NCBI RefSeq assembly: GCF_006543045.1
Contig: NZ_RBZW01000076.1
Location: 242,820 to 306,819 of the forward strand
Reading direction: 5' to 3'
Source of the DNA: Salinadaptatus halalkaliphilus
GTDB taxonomy: Archaea; Halobacteriota; Halobacteria; Halobacteriales; Natrialbaceae
DNA: 64,000 nucleotides
The position numbers and the translations under genes were made by a program. Under the pieces are notes generated by a model. The model searched no databases. It saw only the letters and a list, made by a program, of their open reading frames with translations, and was not told the DNA's origin. Below are positions 52,092 to 59,844 of the stretch, piece by piece (the first letter of the stretch is position 1; every line of letters starts with the position of its first letter).

Positions 52092-53462
52092 ATGGCAACA
52101 CAGACGGAATCGACGAGCGGTACAGTTGGGCGGATGGGGGCCTTCGTCAGGCGGTTGGGGCCCACCTGGCTCGCCGGTGCGATCGCCGCGGGGCCGGCGA
52201 CGATGGTGAGCCTGTTGGTCGCGGGCGCGAGCTTCGGCTACACACTGTTGTGGGTCGTCGTCCTCTCGGCCGTCCTTGGAACCGTCGGGCAGTATCTCGC
52301 GATGCGACTCGGGATACTCACCGAGGCGGGAATCGTCTCGGTCGTCGAAGACCACCTCGGCTCGTTCTGGGCGTGGGTACTCGTCGTCGACGTCGTCCTC
52401 GCGGCGGGGCTCGCACAGCTCGCGATCATGCTAACCCTCGCCGATGTCAGCGCGACCATCGTGGGTAACGCGGGCATCGGTATCGCGATGCTGGCGGACC
52501 CGCGCTTCTGGGGTGTCACCTGGGCCGTGATCCTCGCCCTCGGACTGGCCGGGGGCGGTTACCGAGTGGCCGAAATCGGTGCGAAACTACTGGTCTCGCT
52601 GGTCGTGCTCGCGTTCGTCGTCTCGGCGTTCGTCGTCCCGATCGAACCGGCCCAGGCCGTCGGCGGACTCGTCCCCGAGATGCCGGGCGTCGGCGGTGCG
52701 GTCGTCGCGGCCGGCGTCCTCGGCGGCGCCGTCCACATCACGCTGCTGACGATGCAGAGCTACACGATGCGTGCACGCGGCTGGACCGACTCCGACCGCG
52801 ACATCGCCACGTTCGACGTCGTGAGTTCGATGCTCGTCGCCTTCGGCGTATTCAGTCTCGCCGTCTTCCTCGTCGCCGCGAGCGTCCTGCCGGAGGTCGT
52901 CACCGATCCCGCAGCGATCGACGAGATCCAGGCCGCCGAGGCGCTCGTCCCGGTCGCCGGCGAGCACGCGATGTGGATCTTCCTGCTCGGTCTCTGGGGT
53001 GCGGCCGTCTCCACGCTCGGGGGCAACACCATCGTCCCGCCATACCTGCTGGCCGACAAACTCGGCTGGGAGCAGTCCGTCGACGATCCTCGATACCGGG
53101 CCGCGATCGTCGTCGTCGCGTTGGCCTCGGCGATCGGCGCGTTCCTCGGCGCTGCGTTCTTTCAGGTACTCGTGCTCGTACTGGCGTTCGGCCTCGTCGG
53201 GACGCCCTTCGCACTCGCACTCATTCTCTACCTGCTGAACGATCCCGACGTCGTTCCCGAGACAAACTCTCTCCTGCTGAATCTCGGCGGCCTCGTCCTC
53301 TTCGGCGTCGCCGCCGTCCTCGCCGGCGAGTTCGTCCTCGAGGAACTCGAGACCGTCACCGAGCCCGTCTCGGCGTTCGTCGTCGCCTTCGCCGCGGTGA
53401 TGGCGCTCGCGATCGTCGGCCTCCTCGTCAAGTACGTTCGCGAGCGGATGCTCGAGGCCTGA
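52092..53462 (+). CDS. NRAMP-like membrane transporter with degenerate metal site
   Basis: 456 residues, eleven or so membrane segments in the LeuT/NRAMP fold. The first segment retains the pattern GPTWLAGAIAAGPATMVSLL, but the invariant DPGN of true NRAMPs appears here as GPAT. In segment 6 the MPH of the metal site also appears lost (GGAVHITLLTMQS). The ligand positions (Asp, Asn, Met) therefore seem to be Gly, Thr and His, and transport of Mn/Fe by the standard mechanism is doubtful; Mg, another cation or an organic substrate is possible. A TATA box (TTATATAG, around 52063-52070) is centred about 26 bases before the ATG. Confidence 0.8.
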   Translation: MATQTESTSGTVGRMGAFVRRLGPTWLAGAIAAGPATMVSLLVAGASFGYTLLWVVVLSAVLGTVGQYLAMRLGILTEAGIVSVVEDHLGSFWAWVLVVDVVLAAGLAQLAIMLTLADVSATIVGNAGIGIAMLADPRFWGVTWAVILALGLAGGGYRVAEIGAKLLVSLVVLAFVVSAFVVPIEPAQAVGGLVPEMPGVGGAVVAAGVLGGAVHITLLTMQSYTMRARGWTDSDRDIATFDVVSSMLVAFGVFSLAVFLVAASVLPEVVTDPAAIDEIQAAEALVPVAGEHAMWIFLLGLWGAAVSTLGGNTIVPPYLLADKLGWEQSVDDPRYRAAIVVVALASAIGAFLGAAFFQVLVLVLAFGLVGTPFALALILYLLNDPDVVPETNSLLLNLGGLVLFGVAAVLAGEFVLEELETVTEPVSAFVVAFAAVMALAIVGLLVKYVRERMLEA

Positions 53463-53549
53463 TCATCGACGTTCGTCGGTACCACCTACCCCATTGCGGG
53501 GTCGTCGCTCGAGCAAACTTTCTTGCCAGTCGAGAGCGATTGTCACGCC

Positions 53550-54284
53550 ATGTCAACACTCGAGAACGACGTCGTCATCGTGACGGGCGCGAGCCGCGGC
53601 CTCGGTCGTGCGATGGTCGACCGCTTCGCAGACGAGGGGGCCCGCGTCGTGCTCACCGCTCGAGACGAGTCCCGGATGGAAGACATCGCCGCGGAACTAC
53701 CGAGCGACTCGCTCGTCGTCCCCGCCGACGTTCGCGATAGCGACGCGGTCGAACGGGTGATCGACCGCACTATCGAGAAATTTGGACACATCGATACCCT
53801 CGTCAACAACGCAGGTGTGAGCCAACTCGGGATGCACGACTCGCGAAACCACATCGTCGACATCGCCGACGACGACTGGGATACGATCCTCGAGGTCAAC
53901 CTCAAAGGCGTCTTCCTCTTTACGCGGGCGGCCCTGCCACATATGTACGAGCAAGGACGGGGCAACGTCGTCAACATCTCCTCGGGGCTCGGCCGGCGTG
54001 CGGCGCCGGGAGCCGCCGCGTACGTGAGCTCGAAGTGGGGGCTGGAGGGACTCACGCAGACGGCCGCCCTCGAGAGCGACGAATACGGCGTCAACGCCAA
54101 CGCCCTCGATCCCGGCGGTCGGGTCGATACCGACATCTGGGCGCACCTCCCCGACGAGGAACGCGAACAGATCCTCGATCCGGACGTAATGAACGACGCC
54201 GCCGTCCTGCTCGCCGCGCAGGGTCCCGATGGCGTCACCGGGGAGTCGATGACCGCCACGGAATGGGAAAAACGGCTTGGATGA
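53550..54284 (+). CDS. Short-chain dehydrogenase/reductase
   Basis: 244 residues. The NAD(P)-binding TGASRGLGRA is at 12-21, NNAG follows at about 87-90, the catalytic Ser is in ISSGLG and the pair YxxxK in YVSSK (about 163-167). Length and motifs fit classical SDRs that reduce 3-oxoacyl, sugar or steroid-like substrates; the substrate cannot be inferred. The ATG at 53550 was chosen over the open frame at 53523 because the Rossmann strand begins directly after it. It is cotranscribed with nothing obvious; 117 bases later the mptA gene begins. Confidence 0.88.
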   Translation: MSTLENDVVIVTGASRGLGRAMVDRFADEGARVVLTARDESRMEDIAAELPSDSLVVPADVRDSDAVERVIDRTIEKFGHIDTLVNNAGVSQLGMHDSRNHIVDIADDDWDTILEVNLKGVFLFTRAALPHMYEQGRGNVVNISSGLGRRAAPGAAAYVSSKWGLEGLTQTAALESDEYGVNANALDPGGRVDTDIWAHLPDEEREQILDPDVMNDAAVLLAAQGPDGVTGESMTATEWEKRLG

Positions 54285-54401
54285 GATCGGGCTCACTCTC
54301 TCGAGTTTCGACAGCGGGCGCTCGATCGACGTACATCCGAGATCGACGCCGATACCGTCGGTTCCGAAACCCCTATTCGCCTGCTGTCCCGAATGCGGAC
54401 A

Positions 54402-55334
54402 ATGAGTCACCAGCTTCCGGACGTGCAGGCAACGTCGCCCGACGTCACCGTCGGTCTGAGTCAGGTCGGCGTCACTGGCGTCGAGAAACTCGTCAAGATC
54501 GCCCGCGAGGGCAAGCGCCCGCTCGTCTTCACTGCCGAATTCGAGGTCTTCGTCGACCTCCCCGCCTGGCGAAAAGGTGCGGACATGAGTCGCAACATGG
54601 AGGTCATCGACGAAATTCTCGAGGATACCACCCGCGAGGAGGCCTACCACGTCGAAGAGGTCTGTGGCGACGCCGCCGAGCGTCTCCTCGAGAAACACGA
54701 GTACACCTCGAAAGCCGAAGTGTCGATGGAAGCCGAGTTCATGCGCCGCGAACAGACCCCCGCCAGCGACCGCGAGACCCAACATACCGTCGACATCGTC
54801 GCCTCGGCGACGGCGACCGACGAGGGAACCCGCGAGGAGATCGGCGCGACCGTCACCGGGATGACCGTCTGTCCGTGTTCCCAGGGCATGTCCGCCGCGC
54901 GGGCGAAAGAGACCCTCGAGGATCTGGAGGTCGACGAGGAGACCATTACTGAGTTCCTCGAGGAAGTGCCACAGCCGGGTCACTCCCAGCGGGGCCACGC
55001 GACGCTGACCGTCGAGGCCGGCGGCGATCCGGAGGTCGACCTGAACGACGTGATCGACATCGCCCGCGACGCGATGAGCGCGCGAATCTACAACCTCGCG
55101 AAGCGACCCGACGAGGACCACATGACCTACGCGGCCCACTCCGACGCGAAGTTCGTCGAGGACTGCGTGCGCTCGATGGCCGAAGGCGTCGTCGAGGAGT
55201 TCGATCATCTCCCGGAAGACGCCGTCATCACGATGAAACAGTCCAACGACGAGTCGATCCACCAGCACAACGCCCACGCCGAGCGCGTCGTCGAGATGGC
55301 GACGCTTCGCGACGAACTGAACGGCGAACACTAA
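54402..55334 (+). CDS. mptA: GTP cyclohydrolase MptA
   Basis: 310 residues, the archaeal GTP cyclohydrolase IB/FolE2-like enzyme that converts GTP to 7,8-dihydroneopterin 2',3'-cyclic phosphate for tetrahydromethanopterin or folate synthesis in archaea. Motifs: [16 protein letters not shown] near the N-terminus, the metal cysteine in [12 protein letters not shown] (about 148-159) and HSQRGHA (about 192-198). The start is the ATG at 54402, preferred over 54393 because the second Met precedes the conserved sequence. Confidence 0.9.
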   Translation: MSHQLPDVQATSPDVTVGLSQVGVTGVEKLVKIAREGKRPLVFTAEFEVFVDLPAWRKGADMSRNMEVIDEILEDTTREEAYHVEEVCGDAAERLLEKHEYTSKAEVSMEAEFMRREQTPASDRETQHTVDIVASATATDEGTREEIGATVTGMTVCPCSQGMSAARAKETLEDLEVDEETITEFLEEVPQPGHSQRGHATLTVEAGGDPEVDLNDVIDIARDAMSARIYNLAKRPDEDHMTYAAHSDAKFVEDCVRSMAEGVVEEFDHLPEDAVITMKQSNDESIHQHNAHAERVVEMATLRDELNGEH

Positions 55335-55369
55335 CAACCCGTCGTTCGCGTTTTTGAGGCCGGTCTCGG

Positions 55370-56128
55370 CTACCGACGCCGGAGGGCGACGATTGCGACA
55401 CAGAGCGCGACGACCGCGACGCCACCGCCGAAGCCGGACAGCCCGTCCGCAACACCATCTGTGTGCTCGGAGTCGCCGTCTTCACCACCCTCGAGTTCGC
55501 TATCGCTGTGTGGATGCTGGCTGTCGCCGTCGCCAACAGCCGTCTCGTCGCCGATACCCGACTCGACGGAGAGTTCGTTCGGGAGGTCCTCGCCAGTCCA
55601 CGTCGCGACGTTGCCCGAGACCTCGTCGGCGTTCGTATCGGTGACCGGACCAGGCATCCTCACGTGATGTGTCGCCGTCGTCTCCTGTGGGCCGGCAGCC
55701 GGCGCGACGACCTCGAGTTCCTCGTAGACGACGGTTTCACCTTCCCTGTATACGTCCAGCCGATCGACGGCATCGGTCTCGAGGTCCTCGAAGACTATCG
55801 TAAGCTGGTGACCACCCTCGAGATCTTCCCTCGAGACCGAGACCGTCCCGATCCACGGCTCGTCCGCATACAGCGACTCGTACCAGTCGGTGACGTCGTC
55901 GTAGCCGGCCTGCTGGGCACTCATCTCGAGCACGTCGTACCCTGCATCGTCGACGGTCACGACGCTTTCGACCGACTCGATCGCTCCCTCGTCGGTGACC
56001 ACCGTCTCGCTCGTCGTCTCGGAGCCGGTCGATCCGGAACCGACTACGGTTCCACACGAAGCGATCACTAGCACGACAACCATCACGAACCCAATAGCTC
56101 CGATCGACCCCGACGCGTCGACGTTCAT
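55370..56128 (-). CDS. Hypothetical membrane-anchored lipoprotein
   Basis: 252 residues from the ATG at 56128. The N-terminal hydrophobic segment ends with IASCG, a lipobox variant (Cys about 25), followed by a Gly/Ser/Thr/Glu-rich linker and an acidic domain. The C-terminal end is a Gly-rich stretch, a hydrophobic helix GVAVVALCVAIVAL and a basic RRR tail, resembling a weak PGF-CTERM sorting signal. The middle has no recognised fold. A TATA-like GTTTATATC (56150-56158) is centred 26 bases before the ATG. Convergent with mptA. Family unknown. Confidence 0.65.
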   Translation of the reverse strand: MNVDASGSIGAIGFVMVVVLVIASCGTVVGSGSTGSETTSETVVTDEGAIESVESVVTVDDAGYDVLEMSAQQAGYDDVTDWYESLYADEPWIGTVSVSREDLEGGHQLTIVFEDLETDAVDRLDVYREGETVVYEELEVVAPAAGPQETTATHHVRMPGPVTDTNADEVSGNVATWTGEDLPNELSVESGIGDETAVGDGDSQHPHSDSELEGGEDGDSEHTDGVADGLSGFGGGVAVVALCVAIVALRRR

Positions 56129-56230
56129 ACGACGGTTCGCCAATCTATCGGATATAAACTCTCGCTCGAACGACGCGTGTGTTTCGCTCGATTTCAGCCG
56201 TCGCTCGTCGCGATGCTCCGCGATCGTGTA

Positions 56231-56340
56231 TTGACGTCGGCAGAAAGCGCCCGGAGCGGGATTTGAACCCGGCAGAGACGGTCCGGGCGTGCGGCGCTTC
56301 GCGCCGTTCCGGGCGTGCGACTCTTTGTTTTCAAATCCCT
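56231..56340 (-). repeat. tRNA-Asp-derived 110-base repeat, copy A
   Basis: It shares about 105 of 110 bases with copy B (57484-57593). On the minus strand it contains, at 56248-56288, a complete acceptor and T-arm of tRNA-Asp: GCCCGGA, nine bases, the T-arm with TTCAAAT loop, TCCGGGC and discriminator G, without D-arm or anticodon arm. A second TCCGGGCGTGCG follows at 56308 around a GCGC-TTC-GCGC hairpin. It is likely a recombination relic rather than a functional tRNA. Confidence 0.7.
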
Positions 56341-56413
56341 CGTCGGCGTTTCGCTGACGCCGCTACTCCTTCGTCGTTACACTCCTCACTCGTAGGTTGG
56401 CGTCAGCAGAAAG

Positions 56414-56486
56414 CGCCCGGAGCGGGATTTGAACCCGCGTCACAACCGTGACAGGGTTGTATGATGGGCCACTACACCATCCGGGC
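56414..56486 (-). tRNA. tRNA-Asp (GUC), copy 1
   Basis: 73 bases. The acceptor stem GCCCGGA/TCCGGGC is complete with discriminator G, the anticodon stem CAACC/GGTTG frames the loop CTGTCAC (anticodon GTC), and the T-arm is GCGGG-TTCAAAT-CCCGC. It is identical to copy 2 and shares the upstream bases CGGGAAACGATGTGGT and a TATA-like CCTTAATAC. Its 3' trailer (TTTCTGCTGACGCC) is shared with repeat copies A and B but not with tRNA copy 2. Confidence 0.97.
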
Positions 56487-56513
56487 TTACCACATCGTTT
56501 CCCGGTCGAAGTA

Positions 56514-56720
56514 TTAAGGGTTGTGTTCTCGTCGTCTCGAGTGGCCTGCTAACTTCTCACAGCACTGGCAGTACCGGGCCCGCCGCTCGAGTCGGCATTT
56601 CATCCGTTCCATATCAGTTGTCACTCGACGCGACGCGGCCTGATAGGGATTATCGTCGGAGTTCATAGATTTCCCGGTCCGGGATCGAAACACGGTATCA
56701 ATCCCTGCGAGGCGACACAT
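56514..56720 (-). CDS. Possible small cysteine-containing protein
   Basis: 68 residues from the ATG at 56720; an alternative start at 56666 would give 50. It has a CQCC cluster near the C-terminus and many Arg, and no recognised family. It lies in the island between the two tRNA-Asp genes, partly inside a 14-base inverted repeat, and overlaps the tRNA-Asp1 promoter region at its 3' end. A weak TATA-like GTATTCAT is about 26 bases upstream. It may not be expressed. Confidence 0.3.
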   Translation of the reverse strand: MCRLAGIDTVFRSRTGKSMNSDDNPYQAASRRVTTDMERMKCRLERRARYCQCCEKLAGHSRRREHNP

Positions 56721-56984
56721 CCGGCTGGCTACGATAATCCCTATGAATACGTGGTTTCGTCGCCTAACTCGGTCTCGAACTGATTCACCAGCGACTGCAA
56801 TTCCTCGGCGGCATATGACGATTATTTGAGATTCGTTGCGATCGCATCTCCCCGCGAGCGGCCTCCGTCGTTCCGTCGTCCTCGAGCGGGCGGCTCTCTA
56901 TAGCCGGCTACCACTCGAGGTCGGTGTCTGCTCGGTTTCCGCGACTACTCGAGAAATGAACGCTCAATTCTGGCCCGGTAGTTT

Positions 56985-57194
56985 TTATCGCTTTTGGCCA
57001 CTCTGGTTAAAAAACGTTTCCAGTGCCATCATTGCCCCTGCGTACGATGCGGCAATCACAGCAGCGAGGAGCAACAGAACGAGGAGGGACGTAAAACTGA
57101 ACAGAATGTAAAGGGACCAGTACGCAGCTATGACGGCCATAAGGAACACTACTGCAAGGAACGGCATGAAGTAGGACGGAATCCTAGCTCCCAT
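56985..57194 (-). CDS. Small two-helix membrane protein in the tRNA-flanked island
   Basis: 69 residues, strongly hydrophobic with two or three membrane segments (FMPFLAVVFLMAVIAAY, YILFSFTSLLVLLLLAAVIAA) and a short polar end NQSGQKR. Composition is less GC-rich than neighbours. The TATA-like TTATACATT (57217-57225, minus strand) is centred about 27 bases before the ATG at 57194, so it would be leaderless. A second ATG at 57167 is possible. Unknown function; small hydrophobic proteins in mobile islands are often toxins or holin-like, which is speculation. Confidence 0.5.
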   Translation of the reverse strand: MGARIPSYFMPFLAVVFLMAVIAAYWSLYILFSFTSLLVLLLLAAVIAASYAGAMMALETFFNQSGQKR

Positions 57195-57265
57195 GATATT
57201 ATAATATTCTGAGACGTAATGTATAATTTTTGGTCCCTGGGGTTTCAGGGTTATCGAATGGCTAA

Positions 57266-57317
57266 TTCACTGAGTTAAACGTGGCACAAGCGAAGCCACC
57301 GTTCAGGACTCAGTGAA
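57266..57317. repeat. Stem-loop with 10-base arms
   Basis: TTCACTGAGT (57266-57275) pairs with ACTCAGTGAA (57308-57317), and inside it GTGGC (57281-57285) pairs with GCCAC (57295-57299). The structure lies between the small membrane protein promoter and repeat copy B. It could be a terminator, an RNA or an element end. Confidence 0.45.
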
Positions 57318-57483
57318 CAATATAACTCGTTCACAGACGATGAGACAACTTCCGAGAAATCGCCACAAGATGTGGCGTCTACAAAAGCAAATATGCCGTA
57401 AGACAACAAATCCAACGCTGGATAGTGATTCACCACGGCCCTCAAGTTCAACCCTCGCTCGTCTCTCCGCTTCTCGCTCGTAG

Positions 57484-57593
57484 TTGGCGTCAGCAGAAAG
57501 CGCCCGGAGCGGGATTTGAACCCGGCAGAGACGGTCCGGGCATGCGGCGCTTCGCGCCGTTCCGGGCATTCGACTCTTTGTTTTCAAATCCCT
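57484..57593 (-). repeat. tRNA-Asp-derived 110-base repeat, copy B
   Basis: The same 110-base unit as copy A with five differences; the minihelix is at 57501-57541 and the second TCCGGGC at 57561. It is followed after seven bases by the inverted repeat at 57601-57651 that lies directly against tRNA-Asp copy 2. The first 41 bases match the 3' end plus trailer of tRNA-Asp copy 1. Confidence 0.7.
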
Positions 57594-57600
57594 GTTGAGG

Positions 57601-57651
57601 TTTTTCACAGACGAGCGACTCGCTCCGCTCGTCGTATTAGTCTGTGAAAAA
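57601..57651. repeat. Inverted repeat at the 3' end of tRNA-Asp copy 2
   Basis: TTTTTCACAGAC (57601-57612) and GTCTGTGAAAAA (57640-57651) are perfect 12-base arms; GACGAGCG and CGCTCGTC pair inside. In the tRNA direction it begins with a T-run just after the discriminator base, so it would terminate or trim the tRNA transcript. Confidence 0.55.
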
Positions 57652-57724
57652 CGCCCGGAGCGGGATTTGAACCCGCGTCACAACCGTGACAGGGTTGTAT
57701 GATGGGCCACTACACCATCCGGGC
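57652..57724 (-). tRNA. tRNA-Asp (GUC), copy 2
   Basis: 73 bases, identical in sequence to copy 1: anticodon GTC in loop CTGTCAC, complete acceptor stem and discriminator G. The upstream CGGGAAACGATGTGGTGT is nearly the same as in copy 1, with a TATA-like CCTTAAGAC about 33 bases before the 5' end. The trailer differs, starting with five T then a hairpin. Confidence 0.97.
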
Positions 57725-58032
57725 TTACACCACATCGTTTCCCGCTGGTAGTCTTAAGGCTTTCCAATCGATCGGCCTTTGGTACGGGGAATCGGGACAC
57801 GACGATGCCCTCGAGTCCGCCCCTGCATGTCAGTATATGCCACGACCCACAAGGAATTTAACCGAGAGTCGGGAACTGTGACGTGTGATCGGCTCTCCCG
57901 GTCAGGGTCGCCCGGTCGGTTAGCCCTGCTTCTGACTCGAGTTAGTAACGCTTAACTGCGTCCCACCGGTAGGAGACTGTAGTATCTCGTGACAGCCACT
58001 TCTCTCCCCATAGCCCACAGGCACACCGACAC
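57725..58032. other. 308-base region between tRNA-Asp 2 and rpoH
   Basis: It holds the tRNA-Asp 2 promoter (minus strand) on its left side and the promoter region of the polymerase operon (plus strand) on its right. TATA-like AATTTAACC (about 57856) and CTTAACT (about 57950) are candidates; a leader of about 60 bases or more before rpoH is implied. No gene is seen. Confidence 0.55.
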
Positions 58033-58260
58033 ATGGTAGACGTAAGTAAACACGAACTCGTTCCGGAGCATACCATCCTCGAGGACGACGACCTCGAGGA
58101 GGTGCTTTCGGAGTACGACATCGACCGTACAGACCTTCCGAAGATCAAGCGCACCGATGCTGCGTTGCCCGACGATGCGGAGATCGGCGACGTGATCAAG
58201 ATCGTTCGGGACTCGAGAACGACCGACCAGGCAGTCGTATACCGACTCGTGGTGGAATAA
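58033..58260 (+). CDS. rpoH: RNA polymerase subunit H
   Basis: 75 residues, the archaeal homologue of the RPB5 C-terminal domain, which binds the DNA-entry side of the polymerase. The sequence [20 protein letters not shown] at the start and [17 protein letters not shown] at the end are characteristic. It heads the operon rpoH-rpoB2-rpoB1-rpoA1 with the rpoB2 start codon immediately after its stop. Confidence 0.96.
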   Translation: MVDVSKHELVPEHTILEDDDLEEVLSEYDIDRTDLPKIKRTDAALPDDAEIGDVIKIVRDSRTTDQAVVYRLVVE

Positions 58261-59838
58261 ATGGCAACAGAACTCAACAGAGCAAAACGACGGGACATCT
58301 CACGCGAGTACTTCTCGCGCGAACGACTCGCAGAACACCACTATCGCTCGTTCAACGCCTTCCTCAACCGAGGCATGCAGGAAGTCGTCGACGAGAAGGA
58401 GACGATCGATACGGACATCGGCGACAAGGAAGGCGAGGAACCGGTCCACGTCGAACTCGGTGACGTCCGGGTCGTGACGCCCCGCGTTCGCGAGGCCGAC
58501 GGCTCCGAAGAACTGCTCTACCCGCAGGAAGCACGACTGCGCAACATCACCTACTCCGCGCCGGTCTTTATGGAGATGTCGATCGTCAAAGGCGAGGAAG
58601 GCGACGAACGGGTCGTCGACTCGACGGAGACCAAGATCGGTCGGATGCCGATCATGGTCGGCTCCGATAAGTGTAACATCGCCGGCTTCTCCGACGAGGA
58701 ACTGATCGAGATCGGTGAGGACCCCGCCGATCCCGGCGGTTACTTCATCGTCAACGGCTCCGAGCGCGTGCTGATGACCAGCGAGGACCTCGCACCGAAC
58801 AAGATTCTCGCCGAGTACGACACCAAATACGGCGACGAGATTCAGGTCGCCAAGACGTTCTCCCAACGGCGTGGCTACCGGGCCTTGGTCCTCTGTGAGC
58901 GCACCCGCGACGGCCTGCTCGAGGTGTCGTTCCCCTCCGTGTCGGGTTCGATCAACTTCGTCACGCTCGTTCGCGCACTCGGTCTCGAGTCCGACGAGGA
59001 GATCGTCCACAAGGTCTCGAACGACCCCGAGGTCGTCAAGTACATGCTCGAGAACTTAGAGGAGGCCGACGTCCAGACCGAGCAAGAAGCAATCGAGGAA
59101 CTGGGCAAACGCGTCGCGTCGGGCCAGGGCAAGAACTACCAGCTCAAACGCGCCAACTACGTCATCGACCGCTACCTCCTGCCGCATCTCCACGAGGATG
59201 GCGTCGAGGAAGAAGACGTCCGCATCAACAAGGCACACTACCTCTGTCGGATGGCCGAGGCCTGCTTCGAACTCGCGCTCGGCCGTCGCGAAGCGGACGA
59301 CAAGGATCACTACGCGAACAAGCGCCTGAAGGTCAGTGGCGACCTGATGAAAGACCTGTTCCGGACCGCACTCAACAAGCTCGCCCGGGACGTCAAATAC
59401 CAGCTCGAGCGCGCGAACATGCGAAACCGCAATCTCTCGGTCTCGACGGTCGTCCGCTCGGACGTCCTGACCGAACGCCTCGAGCATCCGATCGCGACGG
59501 GCAACTGGGTCGGCGGCCGCTCCGGCGTGAGCCAGCTGGTCGATCGCACCGACTTTATGGGGGTTCTCTCTCACCTTCGCCGTCTTCGGAGTCCGCTCTC
59601 CCGGTCCCAGCCACACTTCGAGGCACGGGACCTCCACGCGACGCAGTGGGGTCGTATCTGTCCCTCCGAAACGCCTGAGGGACCGAACTGTGGGCTGGTG
59701 AAGAACTTCGCACAAGCGATGGAACTTTCCCAGAACATCGAGGACGAACAGGGACTCAAACGCGAACTGGCATCGATGGGCGTCGAGGGCATTCCGGGCC
59801 TCGAGGGAATCAGCCAATCGACGCCGGCCGACGATTAA
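58261..59838 (+). CDS. rpoB2: RNA polymerase subunit B'' (N-terminal half of B)
   Basis: 525 residues. It forms the lobe and protrusion of the polymerase. Features: SERVLMTSEDLAPNKI, the fork-like RRLRSPLSRSQPHFEARDLHA, and CPSETPEGPNCGLVKN near the end, which matches conserved B-family sequence. The split from B' is normal in haloarchaea. It starts directly after rpoH and ends six bases before rpoB1. Confidence 0.97.
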   Translation: MATELNRAKRRDISREYFSRERLAEHHYRSFNAFLNRGMQEVVDEKETIDTDIGDKEGEEPVHVELGDVRVVTPRVREADGSEELLYPQEARLRNITYSAPVFMEMSIVKGEEGDERVVDSTETKIGRMPIMVGSDKCNIAGFSDEELIEIGEDPADPGGYFIVNGSERVLMTSEDLAPNKILAEYDTKYGDEIQVAKTFSQRRGYRALVLCERTRDGLLEVSFPSVSGSINFVTLVRALGLESDEEIVHKVSNDPEVVKYMLENLEEADVQTEQEAIEELGKRVASGQGKNYQLKRANYVIDRYLLPHLHEDGVEEEDVRINKAHYLCRMAEACFELALGRREADDKDHYANKRLKVSGDLMKDLFRTALNKLARDVKYQLERANMRNRNLSVSTVVRSDVLTERLEHPIATGNWVGGRSGVSQLVDRTDFMGVLSHLRRLRSPLSRSQPHFEARDLHATQWGRICPSETPEGPNCGLVKNFAQAMELSQNIEDEQGLKRELASMGVEGIPGLEGISQSTPADD

Positions 59839-59844
59839 CGATAC

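Noticed and set aside
53697-55337. A 546-codon minus-strand frame across SDR and mptA
   Set aside because: Both plus-strand genes are clear family members, so the antisense frame is a shadow.
56179-56451. A 90-codon plus-strand frame ending GAGFEPASQP
   Set aside because: It is translated from the antisense of tRNA-derived sequence, a common false gene at tRNA 3' ends.
57303-57608. A 101-codon minus-strand frame over repeat copy B
   Set aside because: It runs through the tRNA minihelix repeat and the stem-loop and has no protein-like conservation signal.
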